Origin: Candidatus Cloacimonadota bacterium
GTDB lineage: Bacteria > Cloacimonadota > Cloacimonadia > Cloacimonadales > JAMOQM01
Direction of reading: 5' to 3'
Assembly (NCBI GenBank): GCA_027064005.1
Contig: JAMOQM010000124.1
Location: 1 to 32,258 of the forward strand
Length of the DNA: 32,258 nt
The notes under the pieces are model-generated. The model had not been told where the DNA came from and ran no database searches. It was given only the letters and a program-made list of their open reading frames with translations. A program made the position numbers and the translations under genes. Positions 1 through 7,986 of the stretch are shown here, piece by piece (position 1 is the stretch's first letter; each line of letters starts with the position of its first letter).

Positions 1-382
1 TATAATGATTAAGGAAATACTTTATTGACGAAACAACTTTATCGGTAAAACTTTTTCTCCTAAATTCTTCAGTATTTATACTTGTGGTATTTATCCCGCT
101 AAAATCAAGCGACAAAAAATAATAACTCCCCTGTCCTTCCGTTGGGTGTTGACCAATATAAAGGTTGCCAAAAAGTTCTTGGAATCTATCTTTTGCCTTT
201 ATATCATAATACCATTTTAGCATTTCCGTAAATAAAGATTTTCCAAATCTGCGAGGTCTTAGAAAAACAGGTGTTGTCAATTTTTCAAGCTCAGCAATAT
301 ATTTTGTTTTATCTATAAAATAATATTTCTTTTTAATAATCGTCTCAAAGTTCGTCATTCCGTACGGTATTAATCTTTCCAT
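1..382 (-). CDS. AAA-ATPase-like protein (DUF1703-associated family), 5' part only; gene runs off the left edge
   Basis: An open frame of 127 codons starts at the ATG at 382 and runs without a stop through position 1, so only the N-terminal part is present. A GAGGTG ribosome binding site lies four bases before the ATG. The protein begins MERLIPYGMTNFE, followed by a YYFIDKTKYI segment and then LRPRRFGKSLF. That last segment is the Walker-A-like 'RPRRFGKS' block typical of the AAA-ATPase_like family (Pfam PF09820), which usually carries a C-terminal PD-(D/E)XK nuclease-like DUF1703 domain. The C-terminal domain would lie outside the window. Family members are often multi-copy accessory genes of unknown role in anaerobes. 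The family call is from recognised motifs; no function can be assigned. Confidence 0.85.
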   Translation of the reverse strand, partial: MERLIPYGMTNFETIIKKKYYFIDKTKYIAELEKLTTPVFLRPRRFGKSLFTEMLKWYYDIKAKDRFQELFGNLYIGQHPTEGQGSYYFLSLDFSGINTTSINTEEFRRKSFTDKVVSSIKYFLNHY

Positions 383-733
383 TTTCACCTCATTTATAAT
401 TTTTTACATTATCTTAGATATAATTATAGTTTTATAATTAAGCATAAATGATTAGTAAATCTGTCAAGTGGTTTGACGGCAGTTCGAATTCCACGGAAAT
501 TTTTAAAATTACTATCAACTGTCTAAAAAGATTTTAACAGGTTAGGAAATCTAAAAACAATCCGGTAGATTGTTCTACTCTCGCAATTTGCTTTTGTCTT
601 TTACTAATTTGCAAATAATCGGATGCTCATATTAATCAATTTTTTCTCGAAATTTAAACAATTTATTTCCCTTATTATAAACGTATTAGCTTATGCTGTT
701 CGAAAAATTTCCGGTCGCTCCAAGTATCACCTA
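383..733. other. gene-free stretch between the deacetylase and the AAA-ATPase-like gene
   Basis: About 350 AT-rich bases. They hold the candidate promoter above and a small hairpin at 461-478. I see no convincing terminator for the deacetylase gene, no tRNA fold and no credible coding frame. The longest plus-strand frame here runs into the deacetylase gene on the opposite strand and has no plausible ribosome binding site. Confidence 0.6.
439..467 (-). promoter_or_regulatory. possible promoter of the AAA-ATPase-like gene
   Basis: On the minus strand there is a perfect TTGACA (467 to 462), then 17 bases, then TGCTTA followed by AATTATAAAA. The -35 match is perfect but the -10 is poor. The same arrangement, TTGACA-N17-TGCTTA, occurs before moeA at 22901. 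The -35 also sits in a 7-bp imperfect hairpin at 461-478. Weak evidence. Confidence 0.3.
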
Positions 734-1468
734 TTAATAAGAAATAAGTTTATTACACATATCTTTAATTGTCATAACCTGAAACCGGTTTTTAAATACA
801 TATTGAACAATTTTCCTAAAATCATCAGGTTTGCAAAAATCTACGGAATTATTGTTTGTATTCTCAAATCTATGAAATCCTAAAATTAAGACATCATCTT
901 GAGCAATAACAGCATCGTTAATGCGTTCGATAACATCCTGATAATCAAAATCAGTTTGATAAAAAAAATAACCTAACATTTTTCTATCAATTGGCATTTT
1001 TAAATTTAAATCAATACTGGTACGAATATTTTTATAATATTTTTCAATTTGGCTAAAAGCATAATCATTTGCATGACCGGCAGGAAGTGCAAAAGTTTCA
1101 TGAGGCAATCCTCTATTTTTGAGATTCAGCCAATCCAAATAAATTTCTTTATGTATTAATGGTTTTGGAGAAGTTACCAAATCAATGTGATGTAAAGTAT
1201 GTCCGGCAGTTTCCCAACCATTTTCAAATACCATTTCATATATCTGGTCCCAAGTTAAAATATGAGGATAGTTATTCACAATTCCGGTATTAACAACTAA
1301 AGTTCCTTTAAAATCATATTCTTTCATTATTGGAAAGGCAATGTCATAAATTGTATGATTTTCATCATCAAAAGTGAAAACAATTATCGGCTTTTTCCTT
1401 TCATTAAATTGATTAGAACATGAAAACAAGGTTAATGCGAAAAATATTATTAGAATTTTATTTGCCAT
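734..1468 (-). CDS. polysaccharide deacetylase (NodB-type) lipoprotein
   Basis: A 244-residue protein with a hydrophobic signal (residues 3-16) ending in a lipobox, LFSC, with C17 as the lipidated cysteine. It is therefore probably anchored to a membrane and periplasm-facing. It has the NodB metal-site hallmarks: TFDD (D34, D35) and HTLHH (H90 and H94). The third motif reads FALPAGH (about 125-131), like the FAYPFG variant rather than classical RPPYG, so the catalytic arginine is absent at that place. The family removes N- or O-acetyl groups from peptidoglycan, chitin-like or exopolysaccharide substrates; the substrate here is unknown. Its start overlaps the last 19 bases of the upstream barrel gene, indicating translational coupling, with AGGAA 11 bases before the ATG. 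Confidence 0.85.
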   Translation of the reverse strand: MANKILIIFFALTLFSCSNQFNERKKPIIVFTFDDENHTIYDIAFPIMKEYDFKGTLVVNTGIVNNYPHILTWDQIYEMVFENGWETAGHTLHHIDLVTSPKPLIHKEIYLDWLNLKNRGLPHETFALPAGHANDYAFSQIEKYYKNIRTSIDLNLKMPIDRKMLGYFFYQTDFDYQDVIERINDAVIAQDDVLILGFHRFENTNNNSVDFCKPDDFRKIVQYVFKNRFQVMTIKDMCNKLISY

Positions 1469-2451
1469 TTGGATTGAATTCCTATTGTATAATAATTTCT
1501 TCCGATTGATGGTTTTACAAAAACAACTTCCGGAGCGATAAAAGTCTTTTCAAAAAATCCGTATTTTAAATTCAAAGTATAGCGAGTTTCATTAAAATCA
1601 GGATAATTTGTTCTCAAATAATATATTAAAGAAGAAAATTTCTTATTTATGATAAAATCAATTCTACCTCTAAATGAATTTTGATTTAGCTTCAGGATAT
1701 CTGTTTTTAAGTTTTTTTGTTCAAAGTATGATACATAAAAATGTAAAAATTTATAGAAGGCGGAAATCTCATGATATTGATAAATATCAGATATTCTAGA
1801 AACGTTTTTATTTTGTGGATAGCTACTTTCATATTCAAAGTTAGTATTAAAACTATATTTGTTAATTTTATAAAACCCCGAATAACCAATACTATACATT
1901 TTACCATTAAAATTTGCATCTCTACCGGTAAATAAAGAAAATAATTTGATGTTTTTGAAAAGTCGGTAATCTAAAGCAATCAATCCGGTATTGAAAACAT
2001 TTCCACCTATTTTAAAATTAATTTTTCTATTATCAAAACTAAGTCCATTGAATTGGTAATTTCCAAAAATATATTTTTGGTAAAACTCATCATGAATCAT
2101 ATCTTTTGTTATAGAATGTTTTTCTACGTATCCAATCTTTCCGCTTATAAATCCAACGGTAATTTCATTAAATTTATGGTGAAGATATAAAGAATCCAGA
2201 TAAACAATATTTTCTTTATAGCGTGGTTTATATTTAAAATTAATTTGAAAATAATCTTGGATTAGATTAAAATTCAAATCAATATTTTCTTGATATTTAT
2301 TTTTTTTTGTTTTGAATTTATAATTTAATTGAGAACCGTTATAGGAATTTAATTCTACTTTATATGATGGTACGGAACCAAAATCAAAAGCATAGTTTTC
2401 AGCAAACAAAAGTATAGTAAGAATTATTAAAACATTTTTTTTCATAATCAT
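1450..2451 (-). CDS. predicted outer-membrane beta-barrel protein, unknown family
   Basis: A 333-residue protein with an N-terminal signal sequence (MKKNVLIILTILLFAENYA) and then alternating hydrophobic/polar strands rich in Tyr, Phe, Asn and Lys. It ends in phenylalanine (WQIKF), as outer-membrane barrels do. I do not recognise the family. Two starts are possible, 2451 (MIMKK) or 2445 (MKK); neither has a Shine-Dalgarno sequence, because a terminator-like hairpin and its T-tract occupy the space immediately before them. It overlaps the downstream deacetylase lipoprotein gene by 19 bases, so the two are probably co-expressed and may act on the same envelope polysaccharide (inference). Confidence 0.75.
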   Translation of the reverse strand: MIMKKNVLIILTILLFAENYAFDFGSVPSYKVELNSYNGSQLNYKFKTKKNKYQENIDLNFNLIQDYFQINFKYKPRYKENIVYLDSLYLHHKFNEITVGFISGKIGYVEKHSITKDMIHDEFYQKYIFGNYQFNGLSFDNRKINFKIGGNVFNTGLIALDYRLFKNIKLFSLFTGRDANFNGKMYSIGYSGFYKINKYSFNTNFEYESSYPQNKNVSRISDIYQYHEISAFYKFLHFYVSYFEQKNLKTDILKLNQNSFRGRIDFIINKKFSSLIYYLRTNYPDFNETRYTLNLKYGFFEKTFIAPEVVFVKPSIGRNYYTIGIQSKWQIKF

Positions 2452-2456
2452 TATCT

Positions 2457-2479
2457 AAAAAAAGGTCGAATTAACGACC
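2457..2479 (-). terminator. intrinsic terminator after sppA, abutting the next start codon
   Basis: On the minus strand GGTCGTTAATTCGACC (2479 to 2464) forms a stem and is followed by seven T. It begins 6 bases after the sppA stop, and its T-tract ends 5 bases before the ATG of the barrel gene. It could act as a terminator or as an attenuator in the leader of the downstream pair. Confidence 0.8.
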
Positions 2480-2484
2480 TTATT

Positions 2485-4200
2485 TTATTTTATGTTAAAA
2501 GGTAAGATTTCTTGAACCGGATCAGCTTTCATCATTTCATAATAATTTAGAGCTTTATCAATTTCCAAATCTTTTACAACTTTATTTTTCAAAAGGATAT
2601 TTGCATTGGAAAGATTAAAATTTTCTTCCAAAATCACATCAAGAATATCTTTTTGCTTAGGATAATAAACTACCGAATAATCTTTAATGCCGGCAATTGA
2701 AGCAGCTTTTTTAATAGCTTTATTTAAGTCTCCCAAATCATCAACTAATTTATTTTTTAAAGCATCTTGTGAATTCCAAACCTGTCCTTGAGCAATTAAT
2801 TCCACATTGTTAAGGGAAATATTCCTGCCATTAGAAACTCTGGTTTTAAATTCCGTATAAGTTCGACCGATAGATTTTTTAAAGGCATTTATAGTTCCTT
2901 CATTAATTGGTTCCATTGGATCTAAAATGTTGGTATATTTACCACGCACAACCCCATCGCGATATAAACCAATTTTTTTAGTTAATTTCGAGACATTTGG
3001 GAAAACGGCAACAACCCCGATTGAACCGGTTATTGTAAATGGATCAGCAATAATGTAATCAGCACCTGAAGAAATATAATATCCGCCGGAAGCTGCAACA
3101 TCACCCATTGAAATGACAACCGGTTTTATTTTTTTTGCTTCTTGGATTTTTTTCCAAATTATGTCGGATTCCATCGCACTACCACCAGGACTATTTACTC
3201 TAATCACAATAGCTTTTATTGAAGAATCATTCATTAATTTATCAAGTTGCTTATTTAGTTTTTTGGAAGTAATTCTGTTTTGAGTAATTTTATCTACGCT
3301 TGTTATTTCTCCATTAGCATAAAGAACACCGATTTTAGACCCAGCAGCAATAGATTTTTTGGGGATATAATTTTTGATTGGAATTAAGTGTTTTTTATCA
3401 ATTTTAAGTTTTTTATAAAGGTCATCCCGATACATCAATTTATCAACAAGTTTTGTGTCGATAGCATTTTGACCACTTAGAAAAATATCATCGCGGAGAT
3501 TATAGATTTTTTGCATTTCTCCTAAACTAATGTTTCTGTTTCCGGCTATTGTCGATAGCATTTCATTATAAACACCATCAAATAATTGAGAGATGTTCTT
3601 TCTTACGGCAGGACTCATTGATTTGCGACTATAGTTTTCGCCATAACCTTTATATTTCCCGGCATGAACTACTTTCATCTCAACCCCGATTTTATCTAAA
3701 AGCTGTTTGTAATAAGTAGTTTTATGTCCTAATCCGGTCAGAAGAATAAATGATGATGATGATGGATTTAGAACAATTTCATCAGCAACAGAAGCTAAGA
3801 AATAATCACGATTTCCAGCCATATCAAAATAAGCGATAACCTTTTTACCTGATTTTTTGAAATCAGTTAAAGCTTCCATAATTTCATGAGAAGTTGCTAA
3901 ACCTACACTTATAAATTTAGGTTCAAGAATAATACCTTTAATTTTACTATCATTTTTAGCTGCTTCGATTCTATCGATAATATTCTTTGCTGAAATATTC
4001 CAATCACCGAAATTAGAATTTTTTAAAGGGAAAAACTCGGGAATCGAGCCCTTCAAATTCAAATATAAATACGATGATGATGAAACTGTTACTGTCTTTT
4101 CTGTTAACATTTTCTTGGTAGAATGAATTCCAAACCAAACAAACAAACCCAAAAGGATGATTGAAGTTAAACATCCTAAAGAAAACCATTTTTTTCTCAT
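2485..4200 (-). CDS. sppA: signal peptide peptidase SppA, 67K type
   Basis: A 571-residue serine protease with one N-terminal membrane anchor (residues 5-27) and two tandem SppA/ClpP-like domains, the arrangement of E. coli SppA rather than the short 36K form. The catalytic lysine is expected in GKYKGYGE (K184) of the first domain, and the nucleophile in GDVAASGGYYI (S371) of the second. The conserved VNSPGGSAMESD block precedes the serine domain. It should cut remnant signal peptides in the inner membrane from the periplasmic side. An AGAGG ribosome binding site stands before the ATG. It is divergent from the aminotransferase operon, and its promoter region contains a perfect 10-bp inverted repeat. 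All active-site elements are present. Confidence 0.95.
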   Translation of the reverse strand: MRKKWFSLGCLTSIILLGLFVWFGIHSTKKMLTEKTVTVSSSSYLYLNLKGSIPEFFPLKNSNFGDWNISAKNIIDRIEAAKNDSKIKGIILEPKFISVGLATSHEIMEALTDFKKSGKKVIAYFDMAGNRDYFLASVADEIVLNPSSSSFILLTGLGHKTTYYKQLLDKIGVEMKVVHAGKYKGYGENYSRKSMSPAVRKNISQLFDGVYNEMLSTIAGNRNISLGEMQKIYNLRDDIFLSGQNAIDTKLVDKLMYRDDLYKKLKIDKKHLIPIKNYIPKKSIAAGSKIGVLYANGEITSVDKITQNRITSKKLNKQLDKLMNDSSIKAIVIRVNSPGGSAMESDIIWKKIQEAKKIKPVVISMGDVAASGGYYISSGADYIIADPFTITGSIGVVAVFPNVSKLTKKIGLYRDGVVRGKYTNILDPMEPINEGTINAFKKSIGRTYTEFKTRVSNGRNISLNNVELIAQGQVWNSQDALKNKLVDDLGDLNKAIKKAASIAGIKDYSVVYYPKQKDILDVILEENFNLSNANILLKNKVVKDLEIDKALNYYEMMKADPVQEILPFNIK

Positions 4201-4245
4201 TTTTGCCTCTTTATTATTATTTTCGTTAACACAATTAATTTTGTT

Positions 4246-4293
4246 TTTAAGTGTTACATTTTACTAGAACACTTAAATGTTAAAAACTGTCAA
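4246..4293 (-). promoter_or_regulatory. sppA promoter region with a perfect 10-bp inverted repeat (possible operator)
   Basis: On the minus strand a perfect TTGACA (4293 to 4288) stands upstream of sppA. Directly downstream lies TTTAAGTGTT (4246-4255), 12 bases, then AACACTTAAA (4268-4277), a perfect inverted repeat centred near 4261. A repeat between a -35 box and the transcription start is the usual place for a repressor operator. No strong -10 is visible at ideal spacing (TCTAGT at 19). Confidence 0.45.
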
Positions 4294-4322
4294 ATATTTT
4301 ATGAAAAAACTTGGTATTCCGC

Positions 4323-4328
4323 TATAAT
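4323..4328 (+). promoter_or_regulatory. possible -10 box of the aminotransferase operon
   Basis: A perfect TATAAT on the plus strand, 161 bases before the aminotransferase ATG. There is no good -35 at 16-18 bases, so the call is weak. If it is real, the mRNA leader would be about 155 bases and would contain the palindrome at 4421-4440. Confidence 0.25.
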
Positions 4329-4420
4329 TTTGAAATAGTTTTATTGCACTTCCCAGAAAGTGATTATATGAATTGCTTCTAATTATGTGCTTAGAGACAA
4401 TTGAATTGCCGGCGAAAAAC

Positions 4421-4440
4421 CAATAAAAATATTTTTATTG
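4421..4440. repeat. perfect 20-bp palindrome upstream of the aminotransferase operon
   Basis: CAATAAAAATATTTTTATTG is its own exact reverse complement. It lies 49 bases before the aminotransferase ATG, in the divergent intergenic region. It may be a regulator binding site or simply an AT-rich chance palindrome. Confidence 0.5.
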
Positions 4441-4489
4441 CCAAGATTAATCCCTAAGAAAAAATGAAAAAAAAATTTAGGAGTTAAAA

Positions 4490-5707
4490 ATGAATTGGAA
4501 TAAATTATTTTCAGAATCAACAAATGGGATGAAAGAATCATTAATAAGAGAATTAGTTGCTTTAACAAAGGGAGTTAAAGGAATGATTTCTTTTGCCGGT
4601 GGTTTTCCGGCAGAAGCAACTTTACCATCAAAAGATTTATCCGAGATTTTTGCCGAATCAATAAAAGATTTTGGAAATGATATCCTTCAATATGGTCCAA
4701 GTGGCGGAGATAAATTTCTCAAAAAAGAAATAAAAAAATGGGAAGGTATTGAAGATTATTCTGACGACCAAATTCTCATTTCCACCGGCTCAACAAACGG
4801 AATCTACTATTTCACGAAAACATTTATTGATAAAGGAGATGTTATCATTTCTGAAGGTCCCAGCTTTTTAGGGACACTTGTTGCTTTTGAAGCGGAAGGA
4901 GCAATTGTTGAAGGTATTCCTATGGATTCAGAAGGTATGATAATGAATAAATTAAGGATGAAAATTGCATCATTAAAAAATGAAGGTAAAAAAATTAAAT
5001 TTATTTACACAATCCCTGAATTTCAAAATCCAACCGGAATTACAATGTCATTAAAACGACGCGAAGAATTAATCCAAATAGCAATCGAAAACGAGATTCC
5101 AATCTTAGAAGACAATCCTTATGAAGAATTAAGACTCACAGGCACAAAAATACCAGATATTTACAAAATTGCCAGAGATAAATTTGAGAATACGGATATC
5201 GTAACGACTGTAAAATCTTTTTCAAAAACTCTCGGACCGGGATTAAGATTAGCTTATGCTTTTGGTCCTGAAAAAGTCATTGGAGAAATGATTTCTTGGA
5301 CACAAAAAATAAATGTAAGTACCGATTGCGTAACGCAAAGAGCTGTCTCTAATTTCCTTAAAAAAGATATGTTCCGCCCTCACATCACCGGAATTAGAAA
5401 ATTCTATCAACCAAAATTAAATTTAATGTTGGAAGAATTAGAAAAAAATATGCCTGCCGAAATTAAATGGACTCACCCCGAAGGTGGAATGTTTGTTTGG
5501 GTTTATTTACCTGAAAAATTAAATGCGGACGAATTATTTAATAAAGCTATTAAGAACAAAGTTGCCTTCATCCCCGGAAGTAAATTTTATCCATCAAATC
5601 AAGAAGTCTATCATGAACTACGCTTAAATTTTTCATACCCAAGCTTAACGGATATTAAGGAAGGAGTTAAACGCCTTGCCGACATTATCAAACAAGAATT
5701 AAATTAG
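4490..5707 (+). CDS. PLP-dependent fold-type I aminotransferase (2-aminoadipate/aromatic type)
   Basis: A 405-residue class I/II aminotransferase. The PLP lysine is K246 in VKSFSKTLGPGLRLAY, with the supporting EFQNPTG (N180), EDNPYEEL (D208) and R253 in GLRLAY. Sequence style (SFAGGFPAEATLPSKDL at the N-terminus, LQYGPSGG, SFSKTLGPGLRLA) places it with the LysN/ARO8/MocR-catalytic-domain subgroup, which transfers amino groups of 2-aminoadipate, branched-chain or aromatic amino acids; the substrate cannot be read from sequence. AGGAG stands seven bases before the ATG. It is the first gene of a three-gene operon with a nucleoside phosphorylase and SerA. A role in the serine branch is conceivable, since no serC is seen nearby, but this is inference. 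Confidence 0.9.
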   Translation: MNWNKLFSESTNGMKESLIRELVALTKGVKGMISFAGGFPAEATLPSKDLSEIFAESIKDFGNDILQYGPSGGDKFLKKEIKKWEGIEDYSDDQILISTGSTNGIYYFTKTFIDKGDVIISEGPSFLGTLVAFEAEGAIVEGIPMDSEGMIMNKLRMKIASLKNEGKKIKFIYTIPEFQNPTGITMSLKRREELIQIAIENEIPILEDNPYEELRLTGTKIPDIYKIARDKFENTDIVTTVKSFSKTLGPGLRLAYAFGPEKVIGEMISWTQKINVSTDCVTQRAVSNFLKKDMFRPHITGIRKFYQPKLNLMLEELEKNMPAEIKWTHPEGGMFVWVYLPEKLNADELFNKAIKNKVAFIPGSKFYPSNQEVYHELRLNFSYPSLTDIKEGVKRLADIIKQELN

Positions 5708-5715
5708 GAGACGTT

Positions 5716-7017
5716 ATGAATGCTGTAGAATTAATTATTAAAAAACGATCGGGCTTAGGATTATCTAAAGATGAATTAACTTATTTTCTTTCATCATATT
5801 TGAATGGTAAAATATCGGAATACCAAATGTCCGCTTTATTAATGGCAATATTTTTCCAAGACATGAAAGATTCAGAAGTGCAAACTTTAACTGAATTGTA
5901 CATAAATTCGGGAGAGCATTTAACTTTCCCAAAAAATATGAAGACTGTTGACAAGCATTCAACCGGTGGTGTTGGCGATAAAATAACAGTCATGCTTGCC
6001 CCGATTGCAGCAGCCTGCGGAGCAACTATCCCGATGATTTCCGGAAGAGGATTAGGACACACAGGCGGAACTTTGGATAAATTGGAATCAATTCCCGGCT
6101 TACGAACAAATTATTCTTCCTCGGAATTCAAAAAGATTATAGATAAAGTTGGATTTTCCATTATCAGTCAATCTGAAAAAATGGTCCCGGCTGACAAAAG
6201 AATTTACGCATTGCGAGATGTAACAGGAACCGTGGAATCCTTACCTTTAATCACGGCAAGTATAATGAGTAAGAAAATAGCTGAAGGTGCTCAAAACCTT
6301 GTTATCGATTTAAAAATAGGTTCAGGTGCTTTTATTAAAAATATGAAAGATGGCAATCGGTTGGCAAATTTACTCAAAACAACCGGCGAAAATCTTGGTC
6401 AAAAAGTTTCAGTAATTTTCACAAATATGAATTCACCTCTCGGTCATTCAATTGGAAATGCGATGGAAATAGCCGAATCAATTAATTATCTAAAAGGTGA
6501 GAAAATTCACGATATTGACATCATTACTAAAGAGCTTGTTAGTGAAATGCTTATATTAACCGACAACGCTTCTGACAAACAAAATGCTGTTAAAAAAATT
6601 GATGAAGTTATTCAAAATGGAAAAGCTCTCGAAGTTTTCCAACAATTTATTGAAGCTCAAAATGGTAATCCTAAAGTTTGTGATGATTTAACTCTTTTAC
6701 CTTCGGCAAAATACAAAGTTCCAATTGTAGCAAATGAAGATGGTTATATCTCTGCAATAAATAGTCAACAAATCGGTTATTCATTAATTGAAATTGGGGC
6801 GGGACGGAAAACTCTCGACACAAAATTAGATTATGGTGCCGGTGCCGAACTTTATAAAAAAGTTGGTGATCAAATCAAAAAAGGTGAAACAATCGGTTAT
6901 TTACACACAAATATGACATCTAATACCGATAATGTTATTTCACGAATTATAGATTCTTACCAAATCTCTAAAGATGAAATTCAAAAAGAAAAATTAATAT
7001 TAAATAAATTAAATTAG
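5716..7017 (+). CDS. pdp: pyrimidine-nucleoside (thymidine/uridine) phosphorylase
   Basis: A 433-residue member of the DeoA/Pdp family, the normal length. It contains the phosphate-binding KHSTGGVGDK (80-89) and the full family signature SGRGLGHTGGTLDKLE (109-124). The enzyme splits uridine, thymidine or deoxyuridine with phosphate into base and (deoxy)ribose-1-phosphate in the cytoplasm, for salvage and carbon recovery. Sequence alone does not separate DeoA from the broad-specificity Pdp; the KHSTGGVGDK form and length fit either. It follows the aminotransferase stop by eight bases, with AGGAG inside the gap, so it belongs to the same operon. Confidence 0.95.
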   Translation: MNAVELIIKKRSGLGLSKDELTYFLSSYLNGKISEYQMSALLMAIFFQDMKDSEVQTLTELYINSGEHLTFPKNMKTVDKHSTGGVGDKITVMLAPIAAACGATIPMISGRGLGHTGGTLDKLESIPGLRTNYSSSEFKKIIDKVGFSIISQSEKMVPADKRIYALRDVTGTVESLPLITASIMSKKIAEGAQNLVIDLKIGSGAFIKNMKDGNRLANLLKTTGENLGQKVSVIFTNMNSPLGHSIGNAMEIAESINYLKGEKIHDIDIITKELVSEMLILTDNASDKQNAVKKIDEVIQNGKALEVFQQFIEAQNGNPKVCDDLTLLPSAKYKVPIVANEDGYISAINSQQIGYSLIEIGAGRKTLDTKLDYGAGAELYKKVGDQIKKGETIGYLHTNMTSNTDNVISRIIDSYQISKDEIQKEKLILNKLN

Positions 7018-7028
7018 GAGTTGTTGTT

Positions 7029-7949
7029 ATGAAAAAAGTTTTAGTTGCAACCGTAAAACCTTTTCACCCATTAGCGGTTAAAGGTATCAAAGAAATTTGT
7101 GAAAAAAGTAATTTAAAATTTTCACTTTTGGAAAAATACGGCGATAAATCAGAATTACTTAATGCTGTTACAGATGCTGACGCATTAATTATCCGAAGTG
7201 ACAAAATTACCGAGGAAGTTCTTGATGCTGCCAAAAACCTTAAAATCGTTGTAAGAGCCGGTGCCGGTTATGATAATGTCAATTGTGCAAAAGCTGCTGA
7301 AAATGACGTTGTAGTTATGAATACTCCCGGTCAAAACTCAAATGCAGTTGCAGAATTGGCTTTCGGAATGATGCTTTATTTGGCTCGTGGCAAATTCAAT
7401 GGCAAAGCAGGAATTGAATTAAAAGACAAAAAAATTGGTATTCATGCTTACGGTAATGTAGGTAAAAATGTTGCTCGCATTGCAAAAGGTTTGGGTATGA
7501 AAGTTTATGCTTTTGATCCATTTGTGTCTAAAGAAAATATCGAAGCTGACGGTGTTAAAGTTATGGATAAAGTTGAAGATTTATATTCTCAATGTGATTA
7601 TATTTCCCTCCACATTCCACTCCTTGATGCAACCAGAAATTTCGTAAATGAAAAATATTTTTCAATGATGAAAGAAGGTGCGTGCCTCGTTAATACCGCT
7701 CGTAAAGAAGTTGTTGATGAAGAAGCATTAGTTAAAATTTTTGCTGAAAGAAAAGATTTACGTTATATCTCTGATATTGCTCCCGATTGCAGAAAAGAAT
7801 TGGAAGAAAAATATCCGGAACGTACTTTATTTACACCTAAAAAAATGGGCGCTCAAACAATGGAAGCTAATGTTAATGCCGGTCTGGCAGCGATAAATCA
7901 AATTGTAAAATATTTTGAAAATGGCGATGTAACTTTCAAAGTAAATTAG
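7029..7949 (+). CDS. serA: D-3-phosphoglycerate dehydrogenase, Bacteroidota type
   Basis: A 306-residue D-isomer-specific 2-hydroxyacid dehydrogenase without the C-terminal ACT regulatory domain. Substrate-side motifs are IIRSD and VVRAGAGYDNV; the nucleotide fold reads GIHAYGNVGKNVARIA; the catalytic arginine lies in NTARKEVVDEEAL. The usual catalytic histidine position (TPHIG in most relatives) reads TPKKMGAQTMEAN. From memory, short SerA enzymes of Bacteroidota share both the HAYGNVG and the TPKKMGAQT blocks, so this is a subfamily feature rather than damage. Role: oxidation of 3-phosphoglycerate for serine synthesis. AGGAG precedes the ATG; last gene of the operon, followed by a terminator. 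Confidence 0.9.
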   Translation: MKKVLVATVKPFHPLAVKGIKEICEKSNLKFSLLEKYGDKSELLNAVTDADALIIRSDKITEEVLDAAKNLKIVVRAGAGYDNVNCAKAAENDVVVMNTPGQNSNAVAELAFGMMLYLARGKFNGKAGIELKDKKIGIHAYGNVGKNVARIAKGLGMKVYAFDPFVSKENIEADGVKVMDKVEDLYSQCDYISLHIPLLDATRNFVNEKYFSMMKEGACLVNTARKEVVDEEALVKIFAERKDLRYISDIAPDCRKELEEKYPERTLFTPKKMGAQTMEANVNAGLAAINQIVKYFENGDVTFKVN

Positions 7950-7954
7950 AAAAT

Positions 7955-7986
7955 AAAAAAGGCGGGAAATTCTCGCCTTTATTTTT
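7955..7986. terminator. bidirectional terminator between serA and fbp
   Basis: GGCGGGAAATTCTCGCC (7961-7977) is flanked by six A on the left and TTTATTTTT on the right. It serves the plus-strand serA operon and the converging minus-strand fbp gene, whose stop lies at 7985. Confidence 0.85.

Noticed and set aside
461-495. tRNA-like stretch (GGCAGTTCGAATTCC resembles a T-arm)
   Set aside because: The arms do not pair as a T-stem and no acceptor, D or anticodon stem can be drawn around it.
623-883. Plus-strand 86-codon frame
   Set aside because: Most of its right half lies antisense to the well-supported deacetylase gene; no ribosome binding site, no recognisable protein features.
3746-3765. 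GATGAT trinucleotide repeat in sppA
   Set aside because: A short run encoding four serines (PSSSSF) inside an intact gene; no sign of phase variation.
7845-7875. SerA catalytic histidine replaced by lysine (TPKKMGAQT) as a possibly dead enzyme
   Set aside because: The same block is recalled from functional short SerA proteins of Bacteroidota, so it is a subfamily trait.
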